Shown one piece after another: positions 20,195-32,498 of a stretch of 64,000 nucleotides of DNA. The notes beneath the pieces were generated by a model. It saw only the letters and a list, made by a program, of their open reading frames with translations, made no database searches and was not told the origin of the DNA. The DNA comes from Gracilariopsis chorda (lineage: Eukaryota; Rhodophyta; Florideophyceae; Gracilariales; Gracilariaceae): positions 62,001-126,000 of the forward strand of contig NBIV01000079.1 in NCBI GenBank assembly GCA_003194525.1, in the 5' to 3' direction. Numbering within the stretch: the first letter of the stretch is position 1; each line of letters starts with the position of its first letter. A program made the translations under genes and the position numbers.

Positions 20195-22549
20195 ATCGCG
20201 GTACGGGTGTGCGATGTGACTGGGGGAAATGCTGGGATGAGACGCTCGCTTCTTTACGGTCGTGTGCGGAGAACGCGTACGGATGGAGCGGGTGGGTGTT
20301 GACAATGCTGATTAGCGCGCTACGGCATGCGCTGTGGTCGATGGTCGACGACGACGACCGTACCGGGATCTGTACACTGCATGGAGCAGATCCAAAGACC
20401 TGAGCCGATCCAAGTCACAAACGGATCTGAAATATCAACTGGCGGATCCAATGTCTCGCGATACAAAGAAGTGCCAAACATGTACGCGTGTGCACGCGGA
20501 CACGTGTCTACCCACCACAGAGTTTTTTAACTTGATGGAATGGCATCGCATGACAGAGGCAGTGATCGGGAAGGGGAAAACCCCACAGTGCGCGCGTTGA
20601 TGCGTTTGCGTTTGTAAGTTCAGTTCGCAGATGGAGATAAGGGTTCCACTCTAGAGAGGGTTAGCGGTGCGCTAACTTAAGGTTAAAGGATTAGGGGGGT
20701 TATCCCTACGTATCCATGTTCACGAGGAAGCGGGAGTTGGTGCGCTTAAGGTCATTGTTAGGCCTTTCTACCCCAAAGAACGGCCGAAGAGCTGAAAGAC
20801 GATCTGATTTGAGACATGTCGTTCCGACTGACTCATTCGTTCGACTTGGGGTATTATTCCACTGGGAAGCATCATGCGGCCCGTGGGTTGAGGTCATGTT
20901 CTTTGAGAACCGAAAGCGTGAAAAGCGCGAGCGATCGATTTGCTGGTGGCAGTTACGACACAGTTACCTTGCTGTACATGGGCGACGGTTTTAAAAGCAC
21001 TGGGCAGAAACAGGAAGGAGACCTGTGACGAACGCCTTTTCTGTGTACGAAGGTCCTTAAATTTGGTGGACAAGGAGGCCAAGTAGGGCAAATGATGGTC
21101 AAGAATTACAACACATGTGTACGAATAAAACGGACGAGATGCAGGCGGGGGAGGGTGAAGTGTGGATATGTACATGCCAGCTTGGGGTTGAAAAGTAGTA
21201 AAGCAATGCATCTTTCGGAACTGGAGCGGTGAAGTGCGCAACAAGTACAGATGAGTTGTTGGCACATGTAAGCACGACAAGAAGAGTTGCTGGACAGTTG
21301 CTATTTCTCGGGCGGCGCCGGAGGTACGAATTGAAGCACGGCAACAGTAGATTCAGGAGAGAATGATTGGAGCTGTGTGCAAAGGAGGCTCTGTGGAGAT
21401 GGCCGCAAGACAAAGCTTTATTTACCCAGCCATGCTCGACATGTGGCGGGACAAGACGGCGTTGGAAAGTGCGGTCGGGGCACAGCGGTGGGCTGGAAGA
21501 AACGATGGCCACCGCAAAATTTGATTCATGTAAGTTGAAAGCGCGTAGATACACCTCCATGCTTATCACATAAGGTGCCGATTACTGTAGGAGTGGCATA
21601 TGATGGACATGTTTTCAGTGTACATTGAGTGGCCGTCGGTGCTGAAACGTCTCGCCACTCGCAGACGGCTGGCGCTGCGTAGATAGTGCAGAAGTGAACT
21701 GCAGTAAACGTAACGTATGGGTTTAACGTGGCGAGTGGGACGTTGGCCGAGAGGTGCATCAAATGCAGGAAAGTGACAAGTGAGAGAGGGCTACCGTTCA
21801 CCAAAGGCTGGCCGAAAAACGGGCGCCGACGCGCACCTCGCTCACGTAGGTGAGCTGCCAGCTGCGCCAACAGCACATCACAGCTATACGTGGCACGACG
21901 TCGTCCCGCGCGCGCCCGTCCACCACAAGGGCATGTGCCGCATTGCCACGCGGGCGACGCGTGCACGTGTAGCACGCGCATTGGCGTTTCGTCAAGTGGG
22001 TCCAGCAGGCGTGACGCCGTACACCGCGGCGCCTTACAGTGTGAGCAGCGCTGACGACGCTCCATGTTGCCGTTGACGCATTGGGCCGCGGCGCGAGCCG
22101 TTTCGTTTCGGGTGGGAGAAAAGGCACGCGCAGCGCGTGCAGCTCGAGGCCGCCGCCGCCGCTTCAGCGGTTGGTGTGCCGAAAAGGCACCCCGCGCGCG
22201 CTGCGCTCGTCCACCCGTTTCAGCGTCGACGCCTCGACACACTTAAAAATAACGGCGCAGCGCACAAACGTTCACCGTGCGGCGCGACACCCCCAACTGC
22301 GCGCCTCAAAGCGCGCATTCGTCACGCACATCGCGCGCGCCCACGTCACATCGTTCCATTCCCCGTTTTAGGCACTGCCGCTGTTTGCCCAACGTTCTTT
22401 AATTCGCTCCCGTGCGTTCGGCCCTCCAACTCTGCGCCCCTTTTGTACATCTGCCGTCTCGCCGCGATCTGTCTCAGAGCTACTGCCTCCCCCCTCACAC
22501 ATTCTACGATTCAACGCCCGTCCTCCGTCGCTCAACGCTCTCTCTTACC
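20195..22549. other. long non-coding stretch with GC-rich island
   Basis: No gene is supported. The segment at about 21780-22340 is very rich in GCGC and CpG, which keeps several frames open on both strands (238 residues minus, 189 plus), none with a recognisable domain. It ends in the pyrimidine-rich leader of the Hint gene (22380-22549). Confidence 0.4.
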
Positions 22550-23896
22550 ATGCATCTTTCCGCTTTCGTCGTGGCCTTGGCCACCTGCCTCGCCGCCGCC
22601 AGCGCCGCATCTCTTCCCTTCTTGGCACGTCAAACTACACCCGAGGACGCCATCGGAAGGTTTAAGCGGAGTGTGTTCCGCGGCGGGCAGTGCTTCCAGT
22701 TTGTAGCACACAATGCAACGGTCGACGACGACCTGAAAATCGCCCACTCCGTCATGAGCATCGACGACATTGCCTGCACTGGCGAAGGTGCCATGCAAGT
22801 GTATTTGGACCCCACCGAGGCGCTGGCGCAGGTGGACTCACAAGTGTCAAAGAATCTGATCAACACCATCTCCAGCTCCGTTACAGACGCGCTCTACGGT
22901 GTTGAGTCGGTTGCTCGCACATGTGGAAACCGCCGCTTCCCTCCGAAGACCTTGGTTATCATCTTTACTCCCGAGACTCGCGTCCAAATTGGCATTGACT
23001 CGTACTTTGCAACCAAACGTTACATGTTCATCGACGATCCCTCCAAGGATGGTATCTGCCAGTATACGGCTGAACGCCGCCCCGTGGCTGCTCCAGTGTC
23101 ACCCTCACCCGCACCGTCCGTCTCTGCTTCGGTTTCACCCGCGCCAACCGTGGAGGCTACAGTACCTAGCCCTAGCCCTACAGAGGAGGGCGGTGCTGTG
23201 GCTCCAGTTCCGGTTCCGGTACCTGGCGGTGAAGTTACACCCACACCCACGTCCACACCCACGTCCGCACCCATATTCCCGACCGAACCTACGGTGACGG
23301 ATACAGAGGAGCCCACTTTCACACCTGGTGATGATGATGATGATGATGACGATGATCCGATTTGCTTCCCGGCTGAAGCCACTGTAGAGATGGAGGACGG
23401 TAGCACTAAGAGAATGGATCAAGTGCAAATTGGAGACCGCGTCAAGGTTGGGTATGACATGTTCTCTGAGGTATTCATGTTCACTCACAAGGTTTCGAAG
23501 AGAGTGTCGCAGTTTGTGAAGCTGGATATGGCGTCGGGTGCGTCGATCTCCGCTACAAGCGGTCACTACGTGTACCTGAACGGACGACTTGCTGCGGCTC
23601 GCACGGCCAAGGTTGGTGACGTGATGGAGCTGGGCAACGGTGCACGCAGCACGGTGGAGAAGGTTTCTATGGTAAGGAAGAGTGGGCTGTACAACCCGCA
23701 AACGCTACATGGTGACATTATTGTGAATGAGGTGAGAGCTTCTACTTTCACTACTGCGATCGAGGCGGGTACTGCACAGGCTATGTTGGCGCCTCTGCGT
23801 ATGGTGTATGATGTGTTCGGATGGAGCACAAGTGCGTTTGATGGAGGGTTTGACATGATCAACAAGCTTGTGACGAAGGGTGAACTTGTGTTGTAA
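22550..23896 (+). CDS. secreted protein with C-terminal Hint (hedgehog/intein) domain
   Basis: The ATG at 22550 is chosen because it opens directly into a signal peptide (MHLSAFVVALATCLAAASAA); the frame is open upstream but has no such feature. The 448 residues are: signal peptide; a ~150-residue N domain with five cysteines; a Pro/Ser/Thr/Val linker (178-260) with SPSP and TPTP runs; nine aspartates; then the Hint domain. The Hint domain starts ICFPAEATVEM with Cys272 as the splice nucleophile, has TSGH (T336, H339) for the TxxH block, AKVGD, and the GLYNPQTLHGDIIVNEVRAS block with His387. Such domains cut the chain before the Cys, as in hedgehog proteins. The Hint part ends soon after its core, with no clear sterol-recognition region. 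Similar Hint proteins are known in red algae; the ligand role is unknown. Confidence 0.88.
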   Translation: MHLSAFVVALATCLAAASAASLPFLARQTTPEDAIGRFKRSVFRGGQCFQFVAHNATVDDDLKIAHSVMSIDDIACTGEGAMQVYLDPTEALAQVDSQVSKNLINTISSSVTDALYGVESVARTCGNRRFPPKTLVIIFTPETRVQIGIDSYFATKRYMFIDDPSKDGICQYTAERRPVAAPVSPSPAPSVSASVSPAPTVEATVPSPSPTEEGGAVAPVPVPVPGGEVTPTPTSTPTSAPIFPTEPTVTDTEEPTFTPGDDDDDDDDDPICFPAEATVEMEDGSTKRMDQVQIGDRVKVGYDMFSEVFMFTHKVSKRVSQFVKLDMASGASISATSGHYVYLNGRLAAARTAKVGDVMELGNGARSTVEKVSMVRKSGLYNPQTLHGDIIVNEVRASTFTTAIEAGTAQAMLAPLRMVYDVFGWSTSAFDGGFDMINKLVTKGELVL

Positions 23897-26800
23897 GTGG
23901 CGCATAATTTTTATGTAGATGCATGTGTTTCGCTTGATGGGCAGAAGATAGACGCGTTTGGAATGTGTACTTGTTGCGCGCGCAATTTGTTTCGGCAGTG
24001 AGTATTTTCGGTGCTGCTTGTGTTGTGTCTCGTCTTCTTTTTGTTTTTGTTGTTGTTGTTGTTTTTTTTTCCCTGCTTGAGTGGAGTAGAGCCGTAAAAC
24101 GCCAGAAACGGCCGAGTGCCTTTATCCTTTCTTTTTTGTGTGTTTAGTGCTGTAATTTTGCATGTTTGTGCGTCCAGTTGGCGTTGCAGTCAGCTGTGGG
24201 TGCATGTTTCAAACCGCTTCAACGCACTGCGCTTGTCACGCGGGTGTACAGTTGTGTTGTGCCGCTTTTTGTTTTCGCCTGTGCGTGCGCTGCTTTCGAT
24301 ACCGCTGCGCCCGCCTTGCTCATGTTTGCGGCTCGAAGGCGATCTTCGTCAACAAGATCTGCAACACACCTCCACGGCTTGCACGCCCTGCGCGCGCGTG
24401 TGACCGCTTTGTGGCGCACGGCTTGGCGGCCTTTTTTGGGGCCGCCCCGAGCCCGCGCGCACTTTTCCGCCTACGTGGCGAGAACGTATGTACTGTACCC
24501 TTGTAGCGCCGCGCTCTCGAGTGTGCACTTCACGCGCTAAAGCGTTAAGGGTGCGTTAACCCTTTACTGTACACACGTTGTTTGCGCGCGCCTTGGCTTC
24601 CATGTTGTGAACAGCCGTTGGCAGTTTGACGACGCTGCCCGCACGCCTTGAATTTGCACTACTTATTCGGAAATGGCCTGAAAACGTGTTGGTCTACCTA
24701 GTGAGAGAACGCTTCTTTGAAAACAAACGATCTGCGCTATGTAGGACTTAGACATAGGCACCCATAAAGAGAGAGAGAGAATTTGCACTCATGCGCTGCG
24801 CTCACTCGCCTTGTGCGCGTGGGAGTTGTGCGCTGTGTACAAATCGCCACTTGTGCTGGCTGCCTTCGTAGCGACCATCGGCGGAGAGCAGCCGCAATGA
24901 CGCGCCGCCCTTCTCGCCCACCCCGCGTGCGAATAGCCACATATTCCATACTCCGCTCCCTCGTGTGACTGTTTGTTCCAGGTGCTTACGTCGTGAGTCT
25001 TGGATGCATTGCTTCAGCTCGCGCCTTCAGCTGCGCAATGCATGTCCCACGCGGCTGTGCCTGTGCTCTTGTTTCGTTCCCTTTGTCCGCCTCCCAGCCC
25101 GCACAGCCACTGCACCTGGTGCTCGCACTTTGCGCAACCAGCGTGTACGCCGCCTTCCAGAGTAGCTTCCTGCACCCAACGCTCTTTCCGCACCTGCCAT
25201 CGTGCATACGAAAGGCTAACCGCTCCGCCAAAACTCTCGAGATCCTTTTAATGCATTTTGTCTCGTTTGTACCCTGCCAAACGATAACGTCTCAAACCAT
25301 CTCGTGCTCTACCAGCAACGTACAACCTGCTTGACTCTCACTTTTCTCACGCGCCACGTCACAGCTTTTCGTCAACGACCATTTCTCCAGGAGGCTCAGC
25401 CCGTGTGCTGCGAATCTGCGCAAACAGCTTGTTCAACCTTCACCTCATCTCGTTCGCACGCCGCACCAGCATCATCAGAGTGACGTGTGTGAAATTGGGA
25501 ACACCCGTTCATTTGTTTCCTGCCGTGTGGGAGCTCTACGCCTCGTTATGACGATCGCTTATAAGCTTATAAACATACACGTCGTGCACAACTTTTCCTT
25601 GAAACACTTGTCTCTTTCCACGAGCGCTTACAACCTTTACTCGTCACTTTCCCAGTAACCTTGCTCATGCGACGCACGTTCGTGTCCACTCCCGGAGCTG
25701 GAGGCCCCTCTCTCGTTCTGTTCATCTCAAAGTAGCGCTACCCTTCGTACAGTACTACCCTTCGTGGTATTGCAGCATAAGATCGTTCAACACGGACTCT
25801 CGGTTTACGAACGATATGATACCTTTCCACTGCACCATTTACGATTGTAACACAAGTAACCGCTTCAGACATGATCGCGTTCCGATTCAAGAGCCCCAAA
25901 AATGGACACATGCTTAGGTACGCCTAGAATGGAAACGTGTCTTTTAGTAACAAGCCCTGCGTCTTTGAACTCGTCCAGGCGAAAAGGGTTGCAGTTGTAG
26001 CTGTCGTAGCTCATCCCTAGAGCTGCGCTGTCAACATGCGTTTTGCACGATTAGTACTGCGCTGAGGGCTTTTAGCACATTGCATCCACAACTGGGCCTG
26101 CTTCAACAACTTGGCCTTCGCGGCACAGACCACATTCTTTGAGACTTTGAACATCCAAGTCAGAGATAAGCTTCGTCCGCCCAAAAAGAACTACAACAAG
26201 ACGTACGTTGTCTTTGGAATCAGGAGCACGGCCAATGAAAACACACACGCAGACATATCCAAGCCAAGCCACTATCAAATGATTTTGGAAATGGGAATAG
26301 ATGTGTCGAAAGCGAAGCGGGAGACTTTACCGTCCCTGAGAGAACGTCATGGACTTGGGGTTATAGCGATAGTTAGACAATGGCCGGTCGGTGTGTTGGA
26401 ATATTACAGAGAGACAAGTTCTTTGATAAGGGCTCCTACCACACCTTTGGAATTAGCGTCGTGCTCCCACAGACAAACAAACAACAACAAGTGGGAATCC
26501 CAAGCAACTGGATGAAGTGGGAAGGGTACGTGTATACGAAGTTCTTGCCCTTACCCTGACTTCACATCTAGGCTTCGTGTCCGTAACAACCCTACAAGAA
26601 CTCGAGACCATAGGCCTGTCGGATGGAAAACTCGGCCAGGTTGTCTTCGTTGCCCGCTGCTGAAGTACAGCTTAGAGGCCTCTTTTCACGACTTTTTAAG
26701 ATGGCTTTTACCTTCACCGCCAACCGCCCCGGCCAAGGTTAATGACGTCCGGCGATCTGTCGGTCGATGGCCCGGAAGCAAACAAAACGTATGGAGCCCA

Positions 26801-27044
26801 CAGGTAACGGGTTATAAGGATATAAGGATAGCCTTCTATGACAAATCAATGACACTCGCAGATAGATGCGTATCCTGTGACCCATCTTTTTGCCCTTCTC
26901 CGTTCGTTTGCTCGCTTCATCCTTCTGCTCTACGAATGGTCAGCACTTCATCCAGGCCAGTCCAGCTGTGTCTAAGTTCTGTAACCCGTCCTGAACTTGC
27001 CCTATCGACTCAAAGGAGCTTGACATGATGCTCCACATCAAATC
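23897..27044. other. long non-coding stretch
   Basis: No gene is supported. It contains a (TTG)n/T-run at 24045-24070, a GA run near 24767, GC-rich sections with chance frames, and a 12-bp duplication TATAAGGATATAAGGATA near 26814. A possible decayed coding stretch at 26111-26560 is listed separately. Confidence 0.4.
26111..26560 (+). pseudogene. possible decayed coding remnant, unrecognised
   Basis: One frame is open from ~26090 to 26515 (KKNYNKTYVVFGIRST, MILEMGIDVSKAKRETL, GVLEYYRE). A second frame from ~26410 to 26558 reads on with similar composition (RDKFFDKGSYHTFGISVV, GIPSNWMKWEGYVYTKF) to a stop. The two look like parts of one coding sequence joined across a frameshift near 26410. 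There is no ATG at the beginning of the first frame and no family is recognised. Confidence 0.25.
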
Positions 27045-27345
27045 TTACATCCTGTCTCTACGTTCATCCACAACAGGAAATGTTTCTGCCCGCTCGGATG
27101 TGGGCTCAACATACAAAATAGTGTAGACCATTTCGTTCTTAGATGCCGACGAAGAGCAGCGTCCCGACGTACAGCACTTCCACCTCTCCGAGAGAGGCAA
27201 GGTGTTGACGTCGAATCAATAGTCAGAACATGGCCAGAGAAGTTACTGGTTTGTCTAGCAGAGAGAGAGGGATTCTTTTCACGTGAAACCTTACCATATT
27301 CCTGGAATAAGTGACACGACCTCATATAAACAACACACACACCTA
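27045..27345 (+). mobile_element. LINE 3' fragment, copy B
   Basis: Plus-strand copy of the same LINE tail as 7697-8260. It contains the Cys/His segment in an open frame (CFCPLGCGL...SVDHFVLRCRRRAASRR) and the TWPEKLL block to a stop, then ends in ATATAAACAACACACACAC. It is truncated just before the Cys/His motif. Confidence 0.7.
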
Positions 27346-28051
27346 GCTTCAACACGTAGGGTAATTATAGCCAAGCAAGCAGCTTCGTGGATAACAAGCG
27401 TTTGTTAAGCACACCTGCATAGGTTTACCCGCACAGCGCGAATAGCATATCAATCGCAGTTGTACGCCTTTCATAGTCACCAGAGTCATGAAGTTGCGGT
27501 ATCCTGCAACACGCTCCCATCTCAAACCGGACCTGGCACGGACTTTATCTAGATCATTGCGGAGTCTGATATACTGAACTGTGTAGAAGTTTCCCTTTGA
27601 GTGGGAGAGGTCTTCAGTGGAAAAAACATGTCAGGCACTGTGGCTGTATGTCTTTGCACGAAGAAACAAGCAGGTCTCCGATTCAGTTCTATAAATCGTT
27701 TTGTACTACCCGATTCAAGAGTTCCGGTAAAAGGCTGATAAAAGAGTAGGCCTTCTACTAGCTATGATTCTCGGAGAGGTAGGTTCAGGGTTCAAGATGG
27801 GAGTCGAAGCTCGTCAAACAGAATTACAGTAGTCAAAAGAGTATAAGAGAAGCGATGACGACATAGATGTAAAGAGAAGAGCCAGTACCTCTCACTCACA
27901 AGCCTCGCAACATGTGTTTCACACTGTTGGATGATTGGGGTTCATTTATTCTTTGTCTTTTCTCACGCGCGTCATTTCACTGCACCGAGAAGATCACGGG
28001 ACCAGAAAATGCAAGCACAAACACACAGACAACCGATCCACGAACGCCAAC
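27346..28051. other. intergenic, 3' flank of adenosylhomocysteinase
   Basis: No gene is seen. The polyadenylation signal of the adenosylhomocysteinase gene lies near the end. Confidence 0.35.
27945..27950 (-). terminator. AATAAA polyadenylation signal
   Basis: AATAAA on the minus strand, about 100 nt after the stop of the adenosylhomocysteinase gene. Confidence 0.45.
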
Positions 28052-29695
<1,644 letters not shown>

Positions 29696-30263
29696 TCAGC
29701 CCGAGGTAGCCGACAGTGGAGCTATCGCGGAATTGTGTGCTGTGAATGAGGGAAAGGCTTCGACGACGACGGGCTGCAACGGACTAGTGACGACCACAAA
29801 ACGAAGATAGACGCGCCGCTTACACTGGATGAGCAGAACGCGCTACCAATCGCATGCTCGTGCTCGCACGTTGCTGGCGACTCGCTTTTTGAGTCGGCGC
29901 TCCTCGGGATCTCAGCTTGATCTGATCTTTGCGAGTCATGGATGAAAACAAGATCACGCATCTAGCACGGGTACGTTAGTAGAGTTTTAGGCCGAGATCT
30001 GTTCCTCTGCCCTTTCGTTTGTTCGATCCCGTCGCCAACTAACTTGGACTCCGTCCACTTCGGCACTGCAACAGGCGTGGCTGCGGCTCCTATCGCACCA
30101 CACATCATATGATGATGATATGCAAATGACGGAACCGCTGATAGATCCACCTTCCACACGCGGAAACCTGTGCACACTGAACCACAAGTAGACTGATGAT
30201 TGCTCATTGTCAACTCTGAACCTTCCTCCTCCGCATGTCAAAAAAAAAAGAAGCTCGCACTCC

Positions 30264-31253
30264 ATGGCCGCGCCTCGCGTAAACCCCCTACCGGGACTTC
30301 AGAACTGCTTAAGTGCTCATCAATGCAATGATACGTTAAGCGTCTTATCAGACCGCCACATTTTGCTCCTGACAGCTTCTGACCGCACCGCATCGTTAAA
30401 TGACGCCGTCATGCTCAAGTCCGCACACTCTGCACGAGTGCATGCCTCTACCAGAGACCACCTCTTCGTAACCGTGCAGCATCGTCGTATCACCGTTATA
30501 ACTCCCACCAATTCGTATTCATCCGCCACACCACTTCACTTTGAGGAGCACGCCATTGCAGTTGATCCCCTTGTAACCCATCACAGCACGCCTGCAAACA
30601 CGGCTGCCATAGCTGTGGGTGGATATGACGGCGTCTATTTCACCGCCTTTCACCTTGATAAAAACCAGTTTGATGACATAACAGAGCTTCCAGGAACGGG
30701 CGGCCACAAAATGGTATGCGTTGCAATCCGAGACCACACCATCGCAGCTGCAAACATGGATGGACGTGTTGGTATTTGGCGCCACTATCATTCCACATAC
30801 GCCGCCACAGCCATTGTACAACCGCCGCCACGGCTTGTCGCCGGCGATCGCGTCACGGACATTTCCTTGTGTCAGCACGGTTTTATTGTCGCTTGGTGGA
30901 GTGGCTCCCTGTTTCTGTATGATCAAAATGCTCACCTTGTGTGGGCGTCGTATCGAAGCCATTCTATTTCTAGCTTTGGTGTGAGATCGGGAACGTTTTT
31001 GACCTGCGTGAATCGCTTTGTTGTTGCGTGTCATGGAAGTGGCGCGCTTACTTGGATTGACCTTGACGCACAACGGTATGCTTGCCAGAACGTTTGTGGC
31101 GATGTGAAAGGGCTATGCTCTGCGGGAGGACACCTGTTTCTATGGGATTTTGAGGTTGGTATTCAACGTATTCCAGTGATATCTAACGCAGAGTTTGAGC
31201 AGCGCAGTGAATCGATGAGCACGGAAGTCAAGAACAAGCCACGACATCAGTGA
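30264..31253 (+). CDS. WD40-like beta-propeller protein
   Basis: This 329-residue single-exon protein starts at ATG 30264 (MAAPRVNPLPG); the frame runs 19 codons further up but only from a TTG. Repeated blocks of small hydrophobic beta strands are seen, with spacing like WD40 blades: TAAIAVGGYDGVYFTAF, HTIAAANMDGRVGIW, HGFIVAWWSGSLFLY, NRFVVACHGSGALTWIDL and GHLFLWDFEVGIQ. Classic WD dipeptides are degenerate. No family was recognised beyond the fold. It is likely a cytoplasmic or nuclear scaffold. The gene is divergent from SAHH. Confidence 0.6.
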   Translation: MAAPRVNPLPGLQNCLSAHQCNDTLSVLSDRHILLLTASDRTASLNDAVMLKSAHSARVHASTRDHLFVTVQHRRITVITPTNSYSSATPLHFEEHAIAVDPLVTHHSTPANTAAIAVGGYDGVYFTAFHLDKNQFDDITELPGTGGHKMVCVAIRDHTIAAANMDGRVGIWRHYHSTYAATAIVQPPPRLVAGDRVTDISLCQHGFIVAWWSGSLFLYDQNAHLVWASYRSHSISSFGVRSGTFLTCVNRFVVACHGSGALTWIDLDAQRYACQNVCGDVKGLCSAGGHLFLWDFEVGIQRIPVISNAEFEQRSESMSTEVKNKPRHQ

Positions 31254-31821
31254 TGCAATTCGTTCTGTACTCCGGAGCAACACTGTTCACGAAGCGTGGG
31301 TGAAGATGCGAGTGCATGGTGTGCTTCTTCGCAGAGGTCGAGGCAGACCTTACACCGCATTGTCACGAACCCGAGTCTTATCATTGTGGCGGCACATAAG
31401 GAGTGTTTTCATTCCTCCCTTTGTCTCATCCCAATACTGCCCAAAGAGTCCAGCTTCTACACTTCAAATCGTTTCAAGATCTCTGGACAGACCGCGAGAT
31501 GCAGGGCTCTGTCTCTGGTCACGTCCAGGAGAAAACCGCCACTGAAGAACGTAAGGGGCTGTGTTTACAATAATCGTCTTACGGTTGGTACTCGTATGGG
31601 TTGGACTGCTAGCTAGCGGTCCCCTTTACAGCGTTTTCTGTTGCACTCGCGAATCTCCAAAAAAGTATTTGCGTGTTTGTGTTTTTTTTGAGGCGCTCAT
31701 CCTGAACAAGTTGAGATGTCGTCAACAGTTGGCTTTTGATAAGGAAATGTGACTATACCCAACGAGCCAATGCGGCGAGTCCAAAAGAAATATTCCGCGC
31801 CTGAGAACAGTCATGTCACTC

Positions 31822-32498
31822 TCATTGCTGTTGTGAATGTGGAGTGCAGCTAACAAGGCGTAGTCTGGCGAGAGCACTCGTTTTGTTTGGTGCCGAATCA
31901 GCAAACAACTCGAAATGCGGCGGAACAGGTTGATATCCTATCAAGTCAGTTCCACCCCGCGCGGCGGTAACATCAAGAAGGTACCCGAGCACATCGAGCT
32001 CATATGTTGTCAGCTGCAGACCAAAACGGTGGTCTGTCTCCCTGTGGCACGATGAGACGAGATGGACGGAGATTTCAGTGATGCGTGTGTTTGAATTGCA
32101 ACTGGGGCCGCAGTTTTGACGGGGGCCCATCTGGGTCGCAGCTAATAGTTGAGAAAGGCAAAGCGTTACCAGCCTTGCAACGCTACCAGCAAGTCGGAGG
32201 CTTCGTCGTATTGTCTGTACAGCAGAAGACCCAGTCGCTGATGCATTTGATTCGCTCCGATTTGCACCAGAAGATTGCACGAAGAGGCGAGAACACCATG
32301 CCACGGAGAGGAATGCATGGTGCCTTCGGGAAGAACTAGTGTGGATGATTCGATTGAGTTATGTGTGTTGGGACGCTCTACTCGTTCTGAAACTGCAATA
32401 CATACCAACTCCAAGAGCTGAAAATGGGTAGTTTTCAAAACAGTGCCGATGGCACGGTTGATGAACATGCAAGGAAAGACAACATCGGCCAATGGCAA
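31822..32498 (-). other. possible small spliced gene, unrecognised
   Basis: Two minus-strand frames look coding-like: 32498-32166 (CMFINRAIGTVLKTTHFQLL, CNLLVQIGANQMHQRL) and 32304-31822 (VHLVSSCHRETDHRFG, YELDVLGYLLDVTAARGG, FELFADSAPNKTSALARL). A good 70-nt intron candidate with GTATGT at 32405 and CTAG ending at 32336 is present, but I could not join the pieces into one frame that keeps both coding-like segments. No family recognised. Confidence 0.25.

Noticed and set aside
21526-22242. 238-residue Cys/Arg-rich minus-strand ORF
   Set aside because: It lies in the GC-rich island where several frames on both strands are open; no zinc-binding spacing repeats and no family.
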